Positions 37,224 through 50,500 of a stretch of 64,000 nucleotides of DNA are shown one piece after another. The DNA is taken from positions 64,001-128,000 of the forward strand of contig NMRA01000048.1 in assembly GCA_002633005.1 (NCBI GenBank), given 5' to 3'. Positions within the stretch are counted from its first letter, which is position 1, and each line of letters begins with the position of its first letter. The notes under the pieces are model-generated. The model was not told where the DNA came from. It saw only the letters and a program-made list of their open reading frames with translations, and did not search any database. The stretch comes from Phoronis australis (Eukaryota; Phoronida; Phoronidae). The translations under genes and the position numbers were made by a program.

Positions 37224-37817
37224 TGTTTAATGGCTCGCTGGTTCCCTGCGTGCTGGCTGGGCTAAGCACGCAGGTATCACACAGTGGCACGCGCTTTAGC
37301 ATTGGTCGATGTAATCTTGGCAGTCATTGGTTAGCTTTACAACACCGTGAAAAAAATGGCAGACTGTGAATGATTTTAGCCTTGTCATGCAAGTGGCGTC
37401 GCAGCAACTATTTCGTTTGTGCAGTGATGTTTAATAGCCGCGTGCTTGAAGCACATACATGCACAATAAACACATATTACGGTGTGTTATTCATACTGTA
37501 TAAGGACACTATCGTAAACAAAAGTCATCGACAGTAGAAAGATGCATTCCGAAAAGGCTCAATCATAATTTCTAGGCTTCACATTTCCTGAACATAATTT
37601 TAAGCACCGGTTTGTCTGTACAACAGACCACATTTACACTTCAGTCCATCAGCCATGCCAGTTTGTTTGCGCAAAGTGCTGCCTGTTGACGAATCGACTA
37701 GCCAATCAGAAACGCCGGTGTAAAAAAATTTACAGAGGAAATTTAAGTGATACCTGCGTGCTGGCGCGGCTACCGCCCCACCTAGCGGCACGCAGGGAAC
37801 CAGCGAGTGTTTAATGG
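37224..37817. mobile_element. 574-bp non-autonomous TIR element with 10-bp target duplication
   Basis: The element is 37234-37807. Its ends are exact 20-bp inverted repeats (CTCGCTGGTTCCCTGCGTGC and complement). The direct repeat TGTTTAATGG flanks it at 37224-37233 and 37808-37817. Each end also folds on itself (CCTGCGTGC...GCACGCAGG). A 9-10-bp duplication is typical of Mutator-like elements, so this is probably a MULE-type MITE. It starts 40 bases after the nocturnin stop and no transposase is visible. Confidence 0.88.
37465..37470 (+). promoter_or_regulatory. Candidate nocturnin polyadenylation signal inside the TIR element
   Basis: AATAAA about 270 bases past the nocturnin stop, internal to the transposon. 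If used, the element supplies the mRNA 3' end. Another AATAAA-like site is near 38770. Confidence 0.35.
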
Positions 37818-39280
37818 TTGCCAAAGCATCTGTTGTGTTAGTATAAATCTTTAGTACCTCAGTTATACTAGATTAACGTTAAATGTCTGTGATAATTTTG
37901 ACAATCATTGAATTTTTGCAAGTGAGTGATATTTTGTTTTAAACTAGTTAGTCTTGAGGCGTTTAAAGCATGCGTAGTCTGTGCCGACTATGCTTGCTGC
38001 CTTTTTGTTAAGTGTTACCTGTGGTTGACATCTTTTGATTTTACTGAATATTTCTAAGAGTTTGCGACTCCTGGTTAAAAGATTAACAAAACATGATTTA
38101 ACTTTTAATCCTTTTCTTTCCTCACAAACTAGGTGGTATGAGGTGTGTTGAGTTGATGTTATATAACATGTATCAAGTCTAAATCTGGGTACAACCGTGG
38201 TTCGTGAGGAAGGAACTCCATATAGTGAATTGCAATGCAGGAGAATATAAATTTCAACAAAGTATTTGGGTTTATGACAAACGAACGCTGTTCATGAGAT
38301 GTCTAAGCGGTTGATGAGATAGGAAAATTGTCCAGCATTCTTGAGCAATGAAAGCATTGTTGCTACTAAAATTTCCCCATTCATTGCACAATGGTAGTCG
38401 GTTTCCTCCAGTGATAACCACAAGTTGATGGCCCTGCAGGATAACAAGAAAATATAATGTTGACAATTATAAAAATTATTTCAGAATCACAATGTTCATA
38501 TTCATTTGTATGATTGTATAATATTCAGAATTACCAAGTTGTTGATTATTTATTTTGTAATTCATATTCAATCTTTAATTTTCACTTAATCAGTATTTTC
38601 ACTGATTGTTATCCTGTGGTTTTTGGTTGTTAAAGGGACCATGTATTAAAGTATATCATCACTTTTACTCCTGTTCGATTTTTACTTAAAATATATACTC
38701 ATTAGCTCAGCTTGTTTTCTGGTGTGAACTGGTAAAATGCTATAAATTTCTTTAGCCCTGCTCATTGAAAAATAAATACTTTACAAAGACTCTTCAGTTT
38801 TGGTGTGTTGTTGTTCCTGATTTTGAAACTAGTGATAATTAAGGTGTCTGATTGAAGTGTAAATGATAGTTTTGTTATTGTAAGGTCGCAGCACTAGTAA
38901 GTCAGGTGTCAAGTTCACGGAAACTGGGATTTCCTGAAATTTTGTTTCCAACCTTGACTAGATTTCCTGTTGTAATTTTAGTTGCACATCTGTAAACGTC
39001 AGATATTCAAAAGTATTTGTTCCGTTCTGGTTGGTTGCAGCTACGGGCAAGGGGTGTGGTAGTCAGTGTAATAAGATATTTTGTTACCAATTTTATTTCA
39101 AAAACAGCTTCAGAGCGCCATGGCATTGCTTTGAAAGAACTAATAAGCTTTAGTACAAAAGTTGTTTATGGCGTCAAAACATGACTTAAAGTGGCTTTTA
39201 AAGGTTCATACAACTGTCTCTTATAAAGGTGCAGGCACGTGTCCCTTGTGAAGGCGTTGGTGGGTAGTCTCTAGTAAGGG

Positions 39281-40449
39281 TATATGGGAGTGTCCCATGT
39301 AAAGGCGCAATAGAGTGTCCCTTTATTAAGCAAAAAAGAAATACATTCATAACGAAATGAAAAATGCAATATCGCTGTGACTTTCATCCTGTTCATGCTG
39401 TGTGCTGGTATGTCAGTCAAAAAAATTGCCTGCCTGGGTCTCAAGTCTGCTGTTTCTTATTGTCAGATCTGTATCCAAATCAGTTCTGTCAAAAATTACG
39501 GTATGTTAGGATGCCTCTGAGTGAAAGTCATAAATTTCCTCTGAAACCTGTTTCAAGGAGAAAAGGTGGTGCGGAAGAAGAATCATGAGGGAGTTCCCAG
39601 GAAAAGGGTGGAGTCGTGCGACTGTAAATAGAAATTGCTAACATACGCATCAAAGGGTCTGTTGCGCGTAAAAGTGGCAGTGGGAGACCCAAGACTTCAT
39701 GTTCGAGAGAAAACGAGGATCATTTGAGGAACTGATTCAATCCCAGGAGGACAACCCGGAGAATCACAAATCTCGAGAGAAGTCGCAAGAGATTTACAAG
39801 TGTGCAAGTCTTCTGTGCAAAGAATGGCGAAAAACTGGAGTTTAAACCATTGAAAAGAATGTGATTACCACGGAGATATCAAACTGTTTGCAAGAAAAGA
39901 TACACTATGCTGCTACTTTCATGACCCCTATTCAGCCACTGACTTGTTTCAGCAAGATGGGACTCCTTCACACACAAGCAATATAACACAGCCTCATATG
40001 GAGGAAACCGCACCAAAATTCTTCTAAAAGGATGAGTGGTCTCCGCTAAGTCTTTACTGCAATCCAATGGACTATGCCACATGGGACGCACTGAAGGAGA
40101 AAGTTTTCCGGGGAATGAGAGGCAGGAGTTAAAAGACTGGCAAATTATGGGAGGAAATATCGATGGAAGAAATACGGAAAAGCATTTCTGGTTGGAAGAA
40201 ACGGCCGCGTTTAGTCGTGGAGGAAGATGGAGGCCACATTGAGCATTGGCTGAAATAAGCCAGCGTGCCTTTGATATATTTTTTGACCTAATGTTTTTAA
40301 TTTGACAGTACTTGCACAATGGGATGCAGATCTCTTTGATATTTTGTACATTTTTGACGATATCCTAAGGTTCATCTGTAAGAAAATCGGTTTAACCGTT
40401 GCTGAGAATTTACTTGTCAAAAAGTGGCTCACTTTTAGGACTCCCGATA
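39281..40449 (+). pseudogene. Degenerate Tc1/mariner element with transposase relic
   Basis: Between about 39636 and 40257 shifting frames carry mariner transposase segments in order: GSVARKSGSGRPK (N-terminal DNA-binding linker), LFQQDGTPSHTSNITQPH (second catalytic Asp region), KDEWSPLSLYCNPMDYATWD (third Asp region), SISGWKKR. In-frame stops occur and the segment with the first Asp is missing, so it is dead. Weakly matching ends (TATATGGGAGTGTCC at 39281, complement of a similar motif near 40440) suggest boundaries about 1.17 kb apart. Confidence 0.75.
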
Positions 40450-40556
40450 TATTAATAAAGCATTAAAATGGTTCCAAGTGACCAGAACAATTGGCCCACC
40501 TAAGCAGACTGCGCACGCCTGGTACAACGTGTACCAGACCGCCTGCAATTATTGTT
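40449..40556 (+). repeat. SINE tail-type repeat, second copy
   Basis: Aligns with the body of the element at 26223-26325 (AATAAAGCATTAAAATGG, GGTTCCAAGTGACCAG, CTGCGCACGCC). The tRNA-like head is absent. It abuts the end of the mariner relic. Confidence 0.6.
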
Positions 40557-41019
40557 TAGTGTGAGGTGAATGTACTGACAATATTTAAACTTAAACTGCT
40601 TTTTGTTCTCTTCACGCATTTCTTTGTGACGCATCTAGATTCAGTGCCATTTTTTCAATCGTACTCAACTCCATAAATCGAGTGAAGCAAGTGAGACTGG
40701 GTCGAAGAATATTTCGTTTTGTGCCTAGTGTGATGAAAGTGTACGAGTTAGTGGCATCTCATTGTATAACTACTAACGATATCGAAGATTTGGTTTATGT
40801 GTTTGTGTGCTGCGGCTACATCTGTTTGAGTGACAATCTTCAACATTGTCGTCAAGCGGCCATATTTCAGTAGAGCCACTGTAATCTCGCGCTCTATCCA
40901 CAAAGCAAACTTGTGCTTTAGACTCTTAATTACAACTTTGAAATTCGCCCCTCAACTTCGTGGCGGATGGGAATATAGTTATGGGTTGCAAGAAATGACA
41001 CTAATTCGTTATTTATTAA

Positions 41020-41173
41020 GACCATGCTCAGCAAATAAAATCACACGCCGTGATAAGACTGGTCTTATACGCAATGACGAATTGTCATTTCTTTCGAATC
41101 ACCTCCAACTTGACTGTGGAACAATTTGAGATCAATTTCACTAAGTGATGCACAAATTATGATAGAAGGCGGG
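41020..41173 (+). repeat. Dispersed repeat copy A
   Basis: Shares ordered blocks with copies at 55553-55745 and 59437-59608: GACCATGCTCAGC, ACGCCGTGATAAG, ATCACCTCCAACTTGACT, TTTGAGATCAATTTCA, GATAGAAGGCGG. Strongly diverged; family unknown. Confidence 0.6.
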
Positions 41174-41583
41174 TTTATAACTACTTTAAAATTGTTGTCC
41201 TCGACATGTTTTGAAGGAAAATGAGTATTTTTGAAGTTTAGGTCAATCAACTACAGTAATGCCATTTACTTTGCGGATCGTTCACTCACCCTTCGTCTTA
41301 AAGTGGCATTTGTATGCTCCAGTTGTACGCCCAAAGACATGCCGTGTTATACTTTTTCTCATTACTACTACACCATCATGGATCATTTTTGGTGTAGAAC
41401 TTATTTTTTAAATGTTTAGCAAGTTACCACTTAGTAACTTACTGTCACGTCACGTTGTAATCATGTCTCCTTAAATCGCATTTGTACAGTGTCACAGAGG
41501 TCAGTGGTTGATTTATGCTATTGTCACATTTGTTTCAGCTAGAACCAGCGTCAGGGTTAAGACTTTAGTTCCGGTATTATATC

Positions 41584-44500
41584 ATGGCACTAAGAACATT
41601 CCATCTCGTCATCTGTTGTCTCATAGCAACAAACGTTAAGTGTAAGTATTGTGTTATATGACAAAATTTATTCTTTGAAAAACAGGCCACCGGCACATTG
41701 TACTGAAGTAGAAAATAACATGAAGTGACACGCACACACCTGCAGGCTGTTGCTATAATTTGATGTCTAATTACATTACTCCGCATGCTTAGGCTAAGTT
41801 AGTATTAACATTTTGTGATAAAAACCGCTATTTGCGGCAACTTGAATGTCCCATTTTCGTAGAGCCGGGTCGATCTACAAGGGACAAAGGTGATCAACAC
41901 AAATGAGAATTCATGCTTAATAACTTCCATTTTACAACAAGCCTAATTTTGCCTTGGAATCCCAAAGTCACAATTCAACCATCAGTTAGTGAAAGGCTTA
42001 AGCATCTTAATCTAGCAAATGGTTTTCTGTAAAAGCCCCTTTTTACCCTGTAACATGCTATAAAATAAGAGTTGGTTTAAGCAATCTGTTTTCATCTAAC
42101 TCGTTCAATGGTGAAAATACATTTTCTTGTAACGTTTGACGTTGAAATATGTTTAGAATACGACCTCATTACCAACTCCCTGTGTGCACCAAGGAATCTC
42201 AAATCCATATGAAAATAAAATATTCAATACTACAGTACTAGATGGATTTCTCCATCTCATTTTGATAAGATTAGCACATTAAAGATTTCTTTTTTCAGAG
42301 CATTTCAAAAGCTTAATCATTGCTTTTTCATGAAAATCTTGAAAGTTCTCTTTTCATAGCCATCATGCAAAAGTTGAATATTTTAAAAATAATTGTTGCA
42401 AAACAATGCATAAAGCATAGTTTTTCCGACTTTTTACGAATACAATCAGTCACATTTTCCTAAGGTCCTACAAACGTGTAATTTCAAGAGTCAAATAATT
42501 TGAGCCACATTTCAGCCAGTACATCAAGACATCTTGTCATGAACATTTACTGTTCTGAATCCTTGTTCTGTTATTCTTAATCTTTGTTTTTTGAGCACCA
42601 TTTCACATTCCTTTTGGCGGGAATTTAATCATAAAACGGTGCCAAGGCATTCGTATTCTGATGCTACTTCAAAGGTATTTCCCACGAAGAGACAGTTTTG
42701 ATAACACCAGTGTAGTATTGAGCAAGGTAGCTGATAGTTGCCACATTTTTTCTATAGTCTTCTAAATTGTTAAACATTTTTGCAAGCACATAAACGGTTC
42801 CACAAATAAGATCAAGTCACCGGTAAGCAAAACAACGTATAGATTTCACATATACTGCGCCTGCAGTGACACTAGGAATTGAATCCTTCGCAATATATAT
42901 TTCGAAATAATCAATGAACACAAAAATAAAACTGACAGCTGACGGCCTCAGAACTAATCTAGTTAGATTACAACTTAAAAGTATTTTTTTTTGTAGCGTA
43001 ATACCAATAAATGTTTTTAAAAAGTCTCAAGGTTTTACATGTTAGTCTATGCGCCTAAATCCACTGAGATGCTATAGGCCCAGGGGCATAGGAAAAAATG
43101 CGCGTACTATGGTTTTGAATGAGCGCTAGTTGGGGAAAACGGTTTAGGTTTTTTCTATTGTCAACAAGCTTGCCATTTGTACGTAGCTTTTTCTAGAAAA
43201 TCGCACGACTATGCCATCAAGATGAAAACGCGTTTTTTTATAACTTCCATATCTGATGTTAGTAAATCGATGATTGCGCATTGCCAGGCAAGGTAAAATA
43301 TATTTTGATTTAATTTCAGGGAGAAGATGTTACTGCTCCAGTGGTGAAAAGGAAATAGAAAGATTATCGAATGTATAAGTTCAATCAGTTCTTGGAGACA
43401 TCTTTATCTTCCTTCTCAATGGGGGTAGTCCCACATATGTGAGCGTTTTGCGCTGCCAAATCTTCTAAAACATCGCCTTGTCCGCTTAAACTTTCTATAA
43501 AAGGGTTGACTTTATGAATTAAGAAAATTTCATTTTTTAAACAGTTCACTGAAGGGTAGTAGGTTGATCAAAATTTTTGTATCAGAAATGCCACAATCCA
43601 CAGGTTGGTTTATTCAAATATCAATCAATAAATAGGTAATTTGTAAGGGTAAAAAGGAGTCCCTCTTAACTGCGCTAACTCTCAAAAGGGAAGGGTTTAT
43701 CGTGCTAAAGTTCTCAACTAGGGTGGCTTCTCTAATGCCCCAGTGATACATCGCTTCGTGTATCACCTGGCTCCCATCATCTCCCCTATCCACTTCCTTC
43801 TCATCCTGCTTTTTCCTCTCCTCTTTTGCTAATCATTTTCAGTGTTTTATGAAGCCTGTTGGGATACGCACATGTATACTATTTATACGGTAATTTTCAC
43901 TTATTTCGCACAAAATCATTGTCAAAATCGTCAATTGTACTTTCAGTGGCTGATTACCTTGACCACTGTGGTTTTATGACTTTCACATTTTACAAACCAA
44001 ACTAGTAATAGGCAAGCGCCACCTAGTGACTTCCTGGAGAACAGTGTATACAAGTATAAACAGGAAAGAAACAATTTGTCAATGAATTGCGGTTTTGACA
44101 AAACATTGCAACTGATACTCTTAAAAACAAGTGTGAACGCAATTTAATGGGACAATGCATCTTCAATATTTCGTTTTTAGTCAGAAATAAAATTAAGCTT
44201 TTTACAGACAGATGCAAATGTAACGCCAAAATCCAAGGCTCCACTTGGCGTCCATGCGCTACAGGAGGACGCGATAACAGAACTTCAGTTCGAACAATCC
44301 CTATATCTTCTCAAAGTGATGGAAGACGCACCCCAGGGGACAGAGATAAAGAGACTGAAAATCAAAGGTTATGACTCGGTAACACTTTTAAAACTATCTG
44401 GTGTTTTCTCCTTGTCATCCAAATAGATACTATAGTCATTGTGTTTTATTGCGATCAGTTTTCATTTGCAGCTTCATATTTTGTCTGGAAATAGCTGAAG

Positions 44501-47500
44501 GCTCTTGCAAATGTCTCCTTCTTAGTGATTTTCTAAAGGGTGTCTATACTGCTTCCTTGATACGCGGTGTTGTAACTGAAGGAGGCCAACCGCGGCAACC
44601 TTCAGTGGTATATGCTACACTTCTGGCCTGGCTGTCAAATGTTCAATTTGGTTTTGCCTTGGTCTCGTCTGCAGTGTTTTTGCGTCAGAAGTACCGATTT
44701 TGTGGAAATGTAGTCCTCGGTAATTTTTATCCCGGCGCTGTTACTTAGTATTTTGTTCAGTTTGATCAATATTGATGTCAAATACTGCCTGCAGGGGCTG
44801 ATCCAGGATTTTGAGTTAGGGGGCCAGGATGCGGGGGTCTCCAATTTTTGGGTTTGCGGACCTTACTACTAAAAAAGGGTAAGCGGGGGTTTGTTCAAGG
44901 CCTATGCATTGTGCATTCGCTCCGCGAGCCCCCCTGGATGCGCGCATATGCTAGTAAGCAATTCGCACCCCGAACTGCCAAGTGGTTTCTCGAAGAATTT
45001 TAGGGGGAGGAGGCATTGTCCCCCTTGACCCCTCTTCCCCTAAATCCGCCACTGGTCTGCACATGCGTGTTCAAGTTGTTTTCTTTTGCAGTAGAAGTTA
45101 CAATTGGGTTTGAATCAACGACCTCTACTCCAAGAATTGATAACAGTTGAATAAAATTTTCGGTTATCACTGAATTTGTCGTTGCAACATAGAAGTACTT
45201 GTTATCATTTCCATTGTGTGCACGAGAGCTTGAAAGTGTGATAACCCCGCCTTCCGTCCAATTTAACCTTGGATTTCGACTATTTTGAAGTCTCAACTCC
45301 CTCTGATTACAGGTGATTTATTCTTAGGCTTACGGAAAACTGTTTGACTGTGTGTTATTGCTTACCGTTGGTTTATAACTGTCTTTTATGGACCGTACAT
45401 GGTAATAAGCAATAACTAGCCGCAGCTCGTTCCATCCCAAGAAATCACCTACATGTATCATCAGAGTAACGAACAAGTTGAGATCTGGGGTCTGTGCCAT
45501 AAAAAGTGAATTGGACTCAAGACTGAAATGTGGTCTTACGCTCGTACTTAACAATGAAGATTTAGTCAAATTATATTAGCTCATCACAGCCTGAAAATTA
45601 TTTGCACAAATATTCTCATTAATTAACAATTATGGGTATAACCTCAGATACTTTGTTCCTTTGTTAAATTCAGTTTAAATTATTTTTCAGAAATAGTTAC
45701 ATGGAGTGTAAGACGAAATTTCTTTCTTAAGTCTTAAGTCAGTTTCCATGAAACAGACCCCGGCTTTACTGCAGTAATTGGTATACGGGATTCTTATTTG
45801 TAGCTGTGGTTATGGTGCGTTCATTCTTATTTTGACAGGGTGTGATCTATTCAATAGAGGCCAGCGCAAGAAACAAATTCCTTATTAGAGAAACTGGGTA
45901 TGAAAATGTTTCCTTCTCTCTAAACCAAATTACTTCCAGCATCTGATAATCCCTGAGGTCCGCTCGAAGTATTCAAGCGGCTGAATTGGTTTTAGATGTC
46001 CATATTATCACGAACAGTAAACATTTTCAAATTTGCATCAAGTTGGGTGTTTTCCCCCAGTTACGCCCTAATCGCGCAAGTGCGCATAAGTTCTATTACC
46101 GGTTATTTAGTCTTCCTCCAGCATTCACGAAATGCATGGTCGTGGTTTGTGAGAAAGGACGGTGCTCGTAAGGAAGAATATAGTTGTATCATGCACTAAG
46201 AAAACAATTGTATCACAAAAGAAAATTGACGCATTTTAAGAGCAAAGGAACGCATTCGTGAAAATACTCATTTCCACTACAGCAGTAGGGTGATCCAAGC
46301 CTCCGAAGTTGACTCAAGTCATGATTTCCAGCTGCGATTTACCTGTGACCAAACCTTCAAGTTGCAGTGAAAACGTTCGTGCAGAAATTGTGGGAGATAT
46401 ATTGCACTGGATTACGTTCCAAATGACAAATTCCGGTTTTTGCGATTTTGTCAATATCACGCAAATCCTCGTGAGACAACATGACATAATGGGCATAATA
46501 TTTGTTGGATTCTGCTTAAAACTTGTAACTGTCATTACCTTCAAAATGAGGCGCTGTTACACATTCAAGTAGAATCCGCCCTAAATTCAACTGGTATCGG
46601 TGCATTGTCGTTACATACCTTTATGTCAAAATTTCATTGAATTTAGCCAATCAGTCCACTAGATACCATCAAGAAACGTTGAAAAAGTCCCAGAGGTCGA
46701 ATTTACCCAGAAATCGACTTGTACCGGCACATTTTCATCACATATCCCTACATTAAATTTCATTTAACTCTCTCAATAACTTAGATATCATTCGGAAACG
46801 CCGTTACCCAAATATACTGAAAAGCCCCCGCAGCGTATCTGGCCCTAGGATAGCATGTAGCTCCCTCATGATACGTTGAATTCAATTTCATCAAAATAAG
46901 ACCAGGGTATTTTGAGATATCCAGCAGACTACTGGACAACATGAAAAAACGACCTCGAAGGGATGTTGCAATCGTGGAATAGGTCCGAAATTGGCGTCCC
47001 GGCACATTGACGTCACATAACCCTGTGTCGAGTTTCATTGATATCCAGTTAGCGCAAAGGTGTAGCAGAACAGTAGTCCTCGAGTTCTGGTATTTTTCCA
47101 GAAAAAAATAGAGACGTCATTTCTAGGCAAGTGCCACATGTCGACTTAACTAGATTATGATTTTACCTTTGGTCAACAAAAACAGCCAACCTCACCACAG
47201 TCAGTTGATAGCGAATGTCATATCATTCGAAAGTCTTTAGTAAAAATTCAACTTAATGCCCATATCGCCTCAAACATGTTCAATAATAGTTTTTAATTAC
47301 CCTTTGTTATCTCTTTAGAGGAATTCTTCTAACAAAAGGCTCATTTGACCGCGAAAGCGTTCCTGAGTACAAATTTGCCGTCGAGGCAAGGAAAGGCACC
47401 CTGGTAGGTTTTCTAATAATTTAGCACCATTTGGAGCAGAGCGGTTATTTTCAAATGTGTAAACTTCAGTAATATGGCCAATCATTCTCTACTTAAAAAG

Positions 47501-50500
47501 TCACATGACTTGCCGTATAACTGAAATCCGCACGTGGATAGGAAATGCACGAGTCCACGCTTTCGTCTGCTGTCTTAATCAGGGTAGAGTAAACAAACCA
47601 ATTCCACGTACAATTCGCTCTCTTGGTTTCAATTTTGACCGCCCGCTACAATGTGGATGCATCCGAACGTATTTGTCGCTTCCAAATATACACCCGGACA
47701 TAATTTGGATTTGACTTTTGGTTACTGAACCAATATTTTCCTAATAAACGCCAGGACTTATCTACAGAAACCTCTTGTACATGTGTTTTTTTCGTTATGC
47801 CAACTGTCTTTTTATATTTTCGTTTCAGACTGCAAGAGCAACAGTTGCAATAAAAATTGTAGATGTAAACGATAACAGTCCACGATTGCTCAACTCCGTC
47901 ATACAAAGTATTACTGTACGTCGCGATGAGATAGGTAGCTCCGCCATAGCCAAAATAACCACCGAAGATCAAGACGAAAATTCACCAGTAGCGTTTACTC
48001 TGATGACACACACGAAGTAAGTCGTGATTACACGTAAAGAACTGGGGCCCGTTCCAAGAAAACTGTCTTAGCTAAGACAAATCTTAAACTTAAGTCAATT
48101 TTAAGACAAATCTTAAGTTTGTCTTAAGTCCGTTCCAAGAAAGTGATCTTAAGTTCGTCTTAAATTTTTGACTTACCGGATGTGGAAGTTTCAAAGCTTG
48201 GAGGAGGAGAAAGAAGCGCTTTTGCAGCAGACGACATGGACAAAAGGAAGCCGAACTTTTCGGGTGCGGAGCTATCTCGCTTGGTTGCTGGTGTGGCCGA
48301 GCACAATGACGTTTTATCTTCCAAATTTTCATCCTCTGTCACACAAAGCTCCAAGCGAGATGCTTTGCTTCATATAGCGTCAAGGTTAGTGTATTAAACT
48401 CACTCATCAAGACCTCGGCCACGGGCCCGTTCTTGCCTTTGGCATTGTCACCACGATATTATACACACCGAGGACCTAAAGTCGTGAACGTAAGCACTAA
48501 GCCGGTTTGTTGGCGTACCTACCGATTCTCTTCAGAACTGACTATGTGATGTTGTAAACATGATTAAATCCTCACAAATACTCTACTGTACTCACATTTA
48601 AAACTCGTTTTCAATCCATAGGCAGAGTTTTTGCAAGACATATGAAAACGTCAGCCATTTTCTTCGAGGCCCTAAAGTCGTGACCGTGTCGCCCTCTTTC
48701 TTTTAGACGGGAAAACAGAATAAGGCCAACCAAAATTGTGATTTTTGTAAACAAGTTTAGCTAAGAAAAAAGACCGTTTGCAGTTGTTAATAATCAAGTT
48801 TTAATTAGACCAGCTAGTTAACATGAAATAACAAACAATAAAATTTTTCATGGTCAATCTCTTTTAAATACAATAAATAAATATTTAAAATATTTAATAA
48901 ATAAAATATGAAATGTTTAAGTGAGATTTAAATTTAAAATTACAGCAATCATTAAATTAAACTGATTAAGTTTTCAACGTGTTAGGCACAGCCAATCCTT
49001 GTTATCACTTTCTACTCTTCTTGGAGCTGGCTTTGACGGCATGGCACGTTATGACAGGGGCAGAAAAATCTGTCGTGTCGCCTTAGTGCTGTCACATCAC
49101 AGCAAAACCTTAGGTGAGTCCAGTGACTGCAGTCTTGGAATTCACATTTTCCCCAATTCACAATCACCAGAGATGCACATTGGCGTAGTTGAGGTGGTGA
49201 CCACTTGTGACAGACACAGCAACTGTCCTCATCTCCCCCATCCGAGTCCTCAGTGCTGTCACTTTCAAAATGTGAAGCGTGTAATGGCTTTAATCCTGAT
49301 GGACCTGGTTCATTATCATTTCCTGGTTTCTGAACTTGATTTTTGTTGATGTTATTCTTTCCACATGCCTTCGACTCTTTTACCACCTGTTTCTTTTTTG
49401 TCAATTGTGCCTTTTTTGCCACCTGTGCCTTTTGTGTTGCCTTCGTTGTGTTCTTTTTCTTTTTCAGAGTTTCTACATCCTCTGTCAGCACCTTACAAGA
49501 CAAATTAGCAGAACTGCTTAAGCGGACTTGTTCACTTGGCATCGGTCTCTTCGCTTCTGTACACCTCTGCAACCGTTTACTAAAAAATTCATTTTCTACC
49601 TCACTTCCACCAGCAGTCATCAAAAATGCTTTGGATGGAGTGATCATTTCAGGGGGGACAACGGTGTTGTCAAACGGGTATACTCCGGACTTTCGGAAAG
49701 CCGATTGCAGATTTTCCGGAGACAGCGCTTTTACGTAGGCTTTGCTTGCCAGGGAACAAAGATCAAAGCGAGTAATTCCAGCCCTTGTACCTTTCATCGC
49801 TTTGTGGCACAAATTGCCATACACTGCTTCCAGTGGTCCATAACACCCAACATCAAGTGGTTGTAGTATGTGTGATGTGTGGGCTGGCAGAGTTAGAATT
49901 GCAATGTTGTGGTTCTTCGCCCATTCTACTACAGTTATATCTGTGTGTGACTTGTGGCCATCTAGTAACAGTAGAACGGGCTCCTGAAGGCCACCTGGGA
50001 CAAACTTTGCAAAGTGATCTTGTAGCCACTTGAGGAAAACTTCTGAGTTTGACCATCCACTGTCTGTGACTGTTCCACTTGCCCCTGGAGAAGAATCTTT
50101 CAGTAGATCCGAGTTGAATCTTTTGCCCTTAAAGACAAAGAACGGGGGCATCGCCTGTCCAGCTGCACTGCCACATCCCAATATTGTTGTGGTCACGGAT
50201 ATGCCTGATGTGACCACTTGAGTGGCACACTTCATTCTGCTGCAGGCGACAATGTGTGGAGGCTTGTAATCTGTCGTCACACCCTTTTCATCCATATTAA
50301 ATACTCTATGTGGCTTGTCTTCCAAACCATACTTCATCAAAGCAGAATGCAGCACTTCAAAATATTTGTCAATATTCGCTTGACTTGTAGACTTTGCTCT
50401 CGCATACTCTAAACCCTTTGCTTTGAAAACTCTCACCTCTGGCCAGCGCTTGACAAACCCTCTAAACCACTTAATTGAAAGGGACTCTCCTGGCTTTCTT

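Larger units (their letters stand above)
37818..41583. other. Intergenic region between nocturnin and the cadherin gene
   Basis: Contains the mariner relic, a SINE fragment, a dispersed repeat copy at 41020-41173, and degenerate repeats around 39211-39330. No host exon recognised. A T-rich acceptor-like TTTCAG at 41533-41538 may begin the cadherin 5' UTR exon. Confidence 0.5.

Noticed and set aside
37782-37796. CTCF-like CCACCTAGCGGCA in the TIR element
   Set aside because: Three mismatches to the core when aligned on GGC; not better than chance.
45063-45296. Minus-strand open frame with a protein-like look (98 codons)
   Set aside because: No family motif; it starts inside the hAT-like MITE flank and has no supporting splice sites, so probably chance.
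49336-50412. Several plus-strand frames of 60-130 codons
   Set aside because: Shadows of the Tigger transposase on the minus strand.
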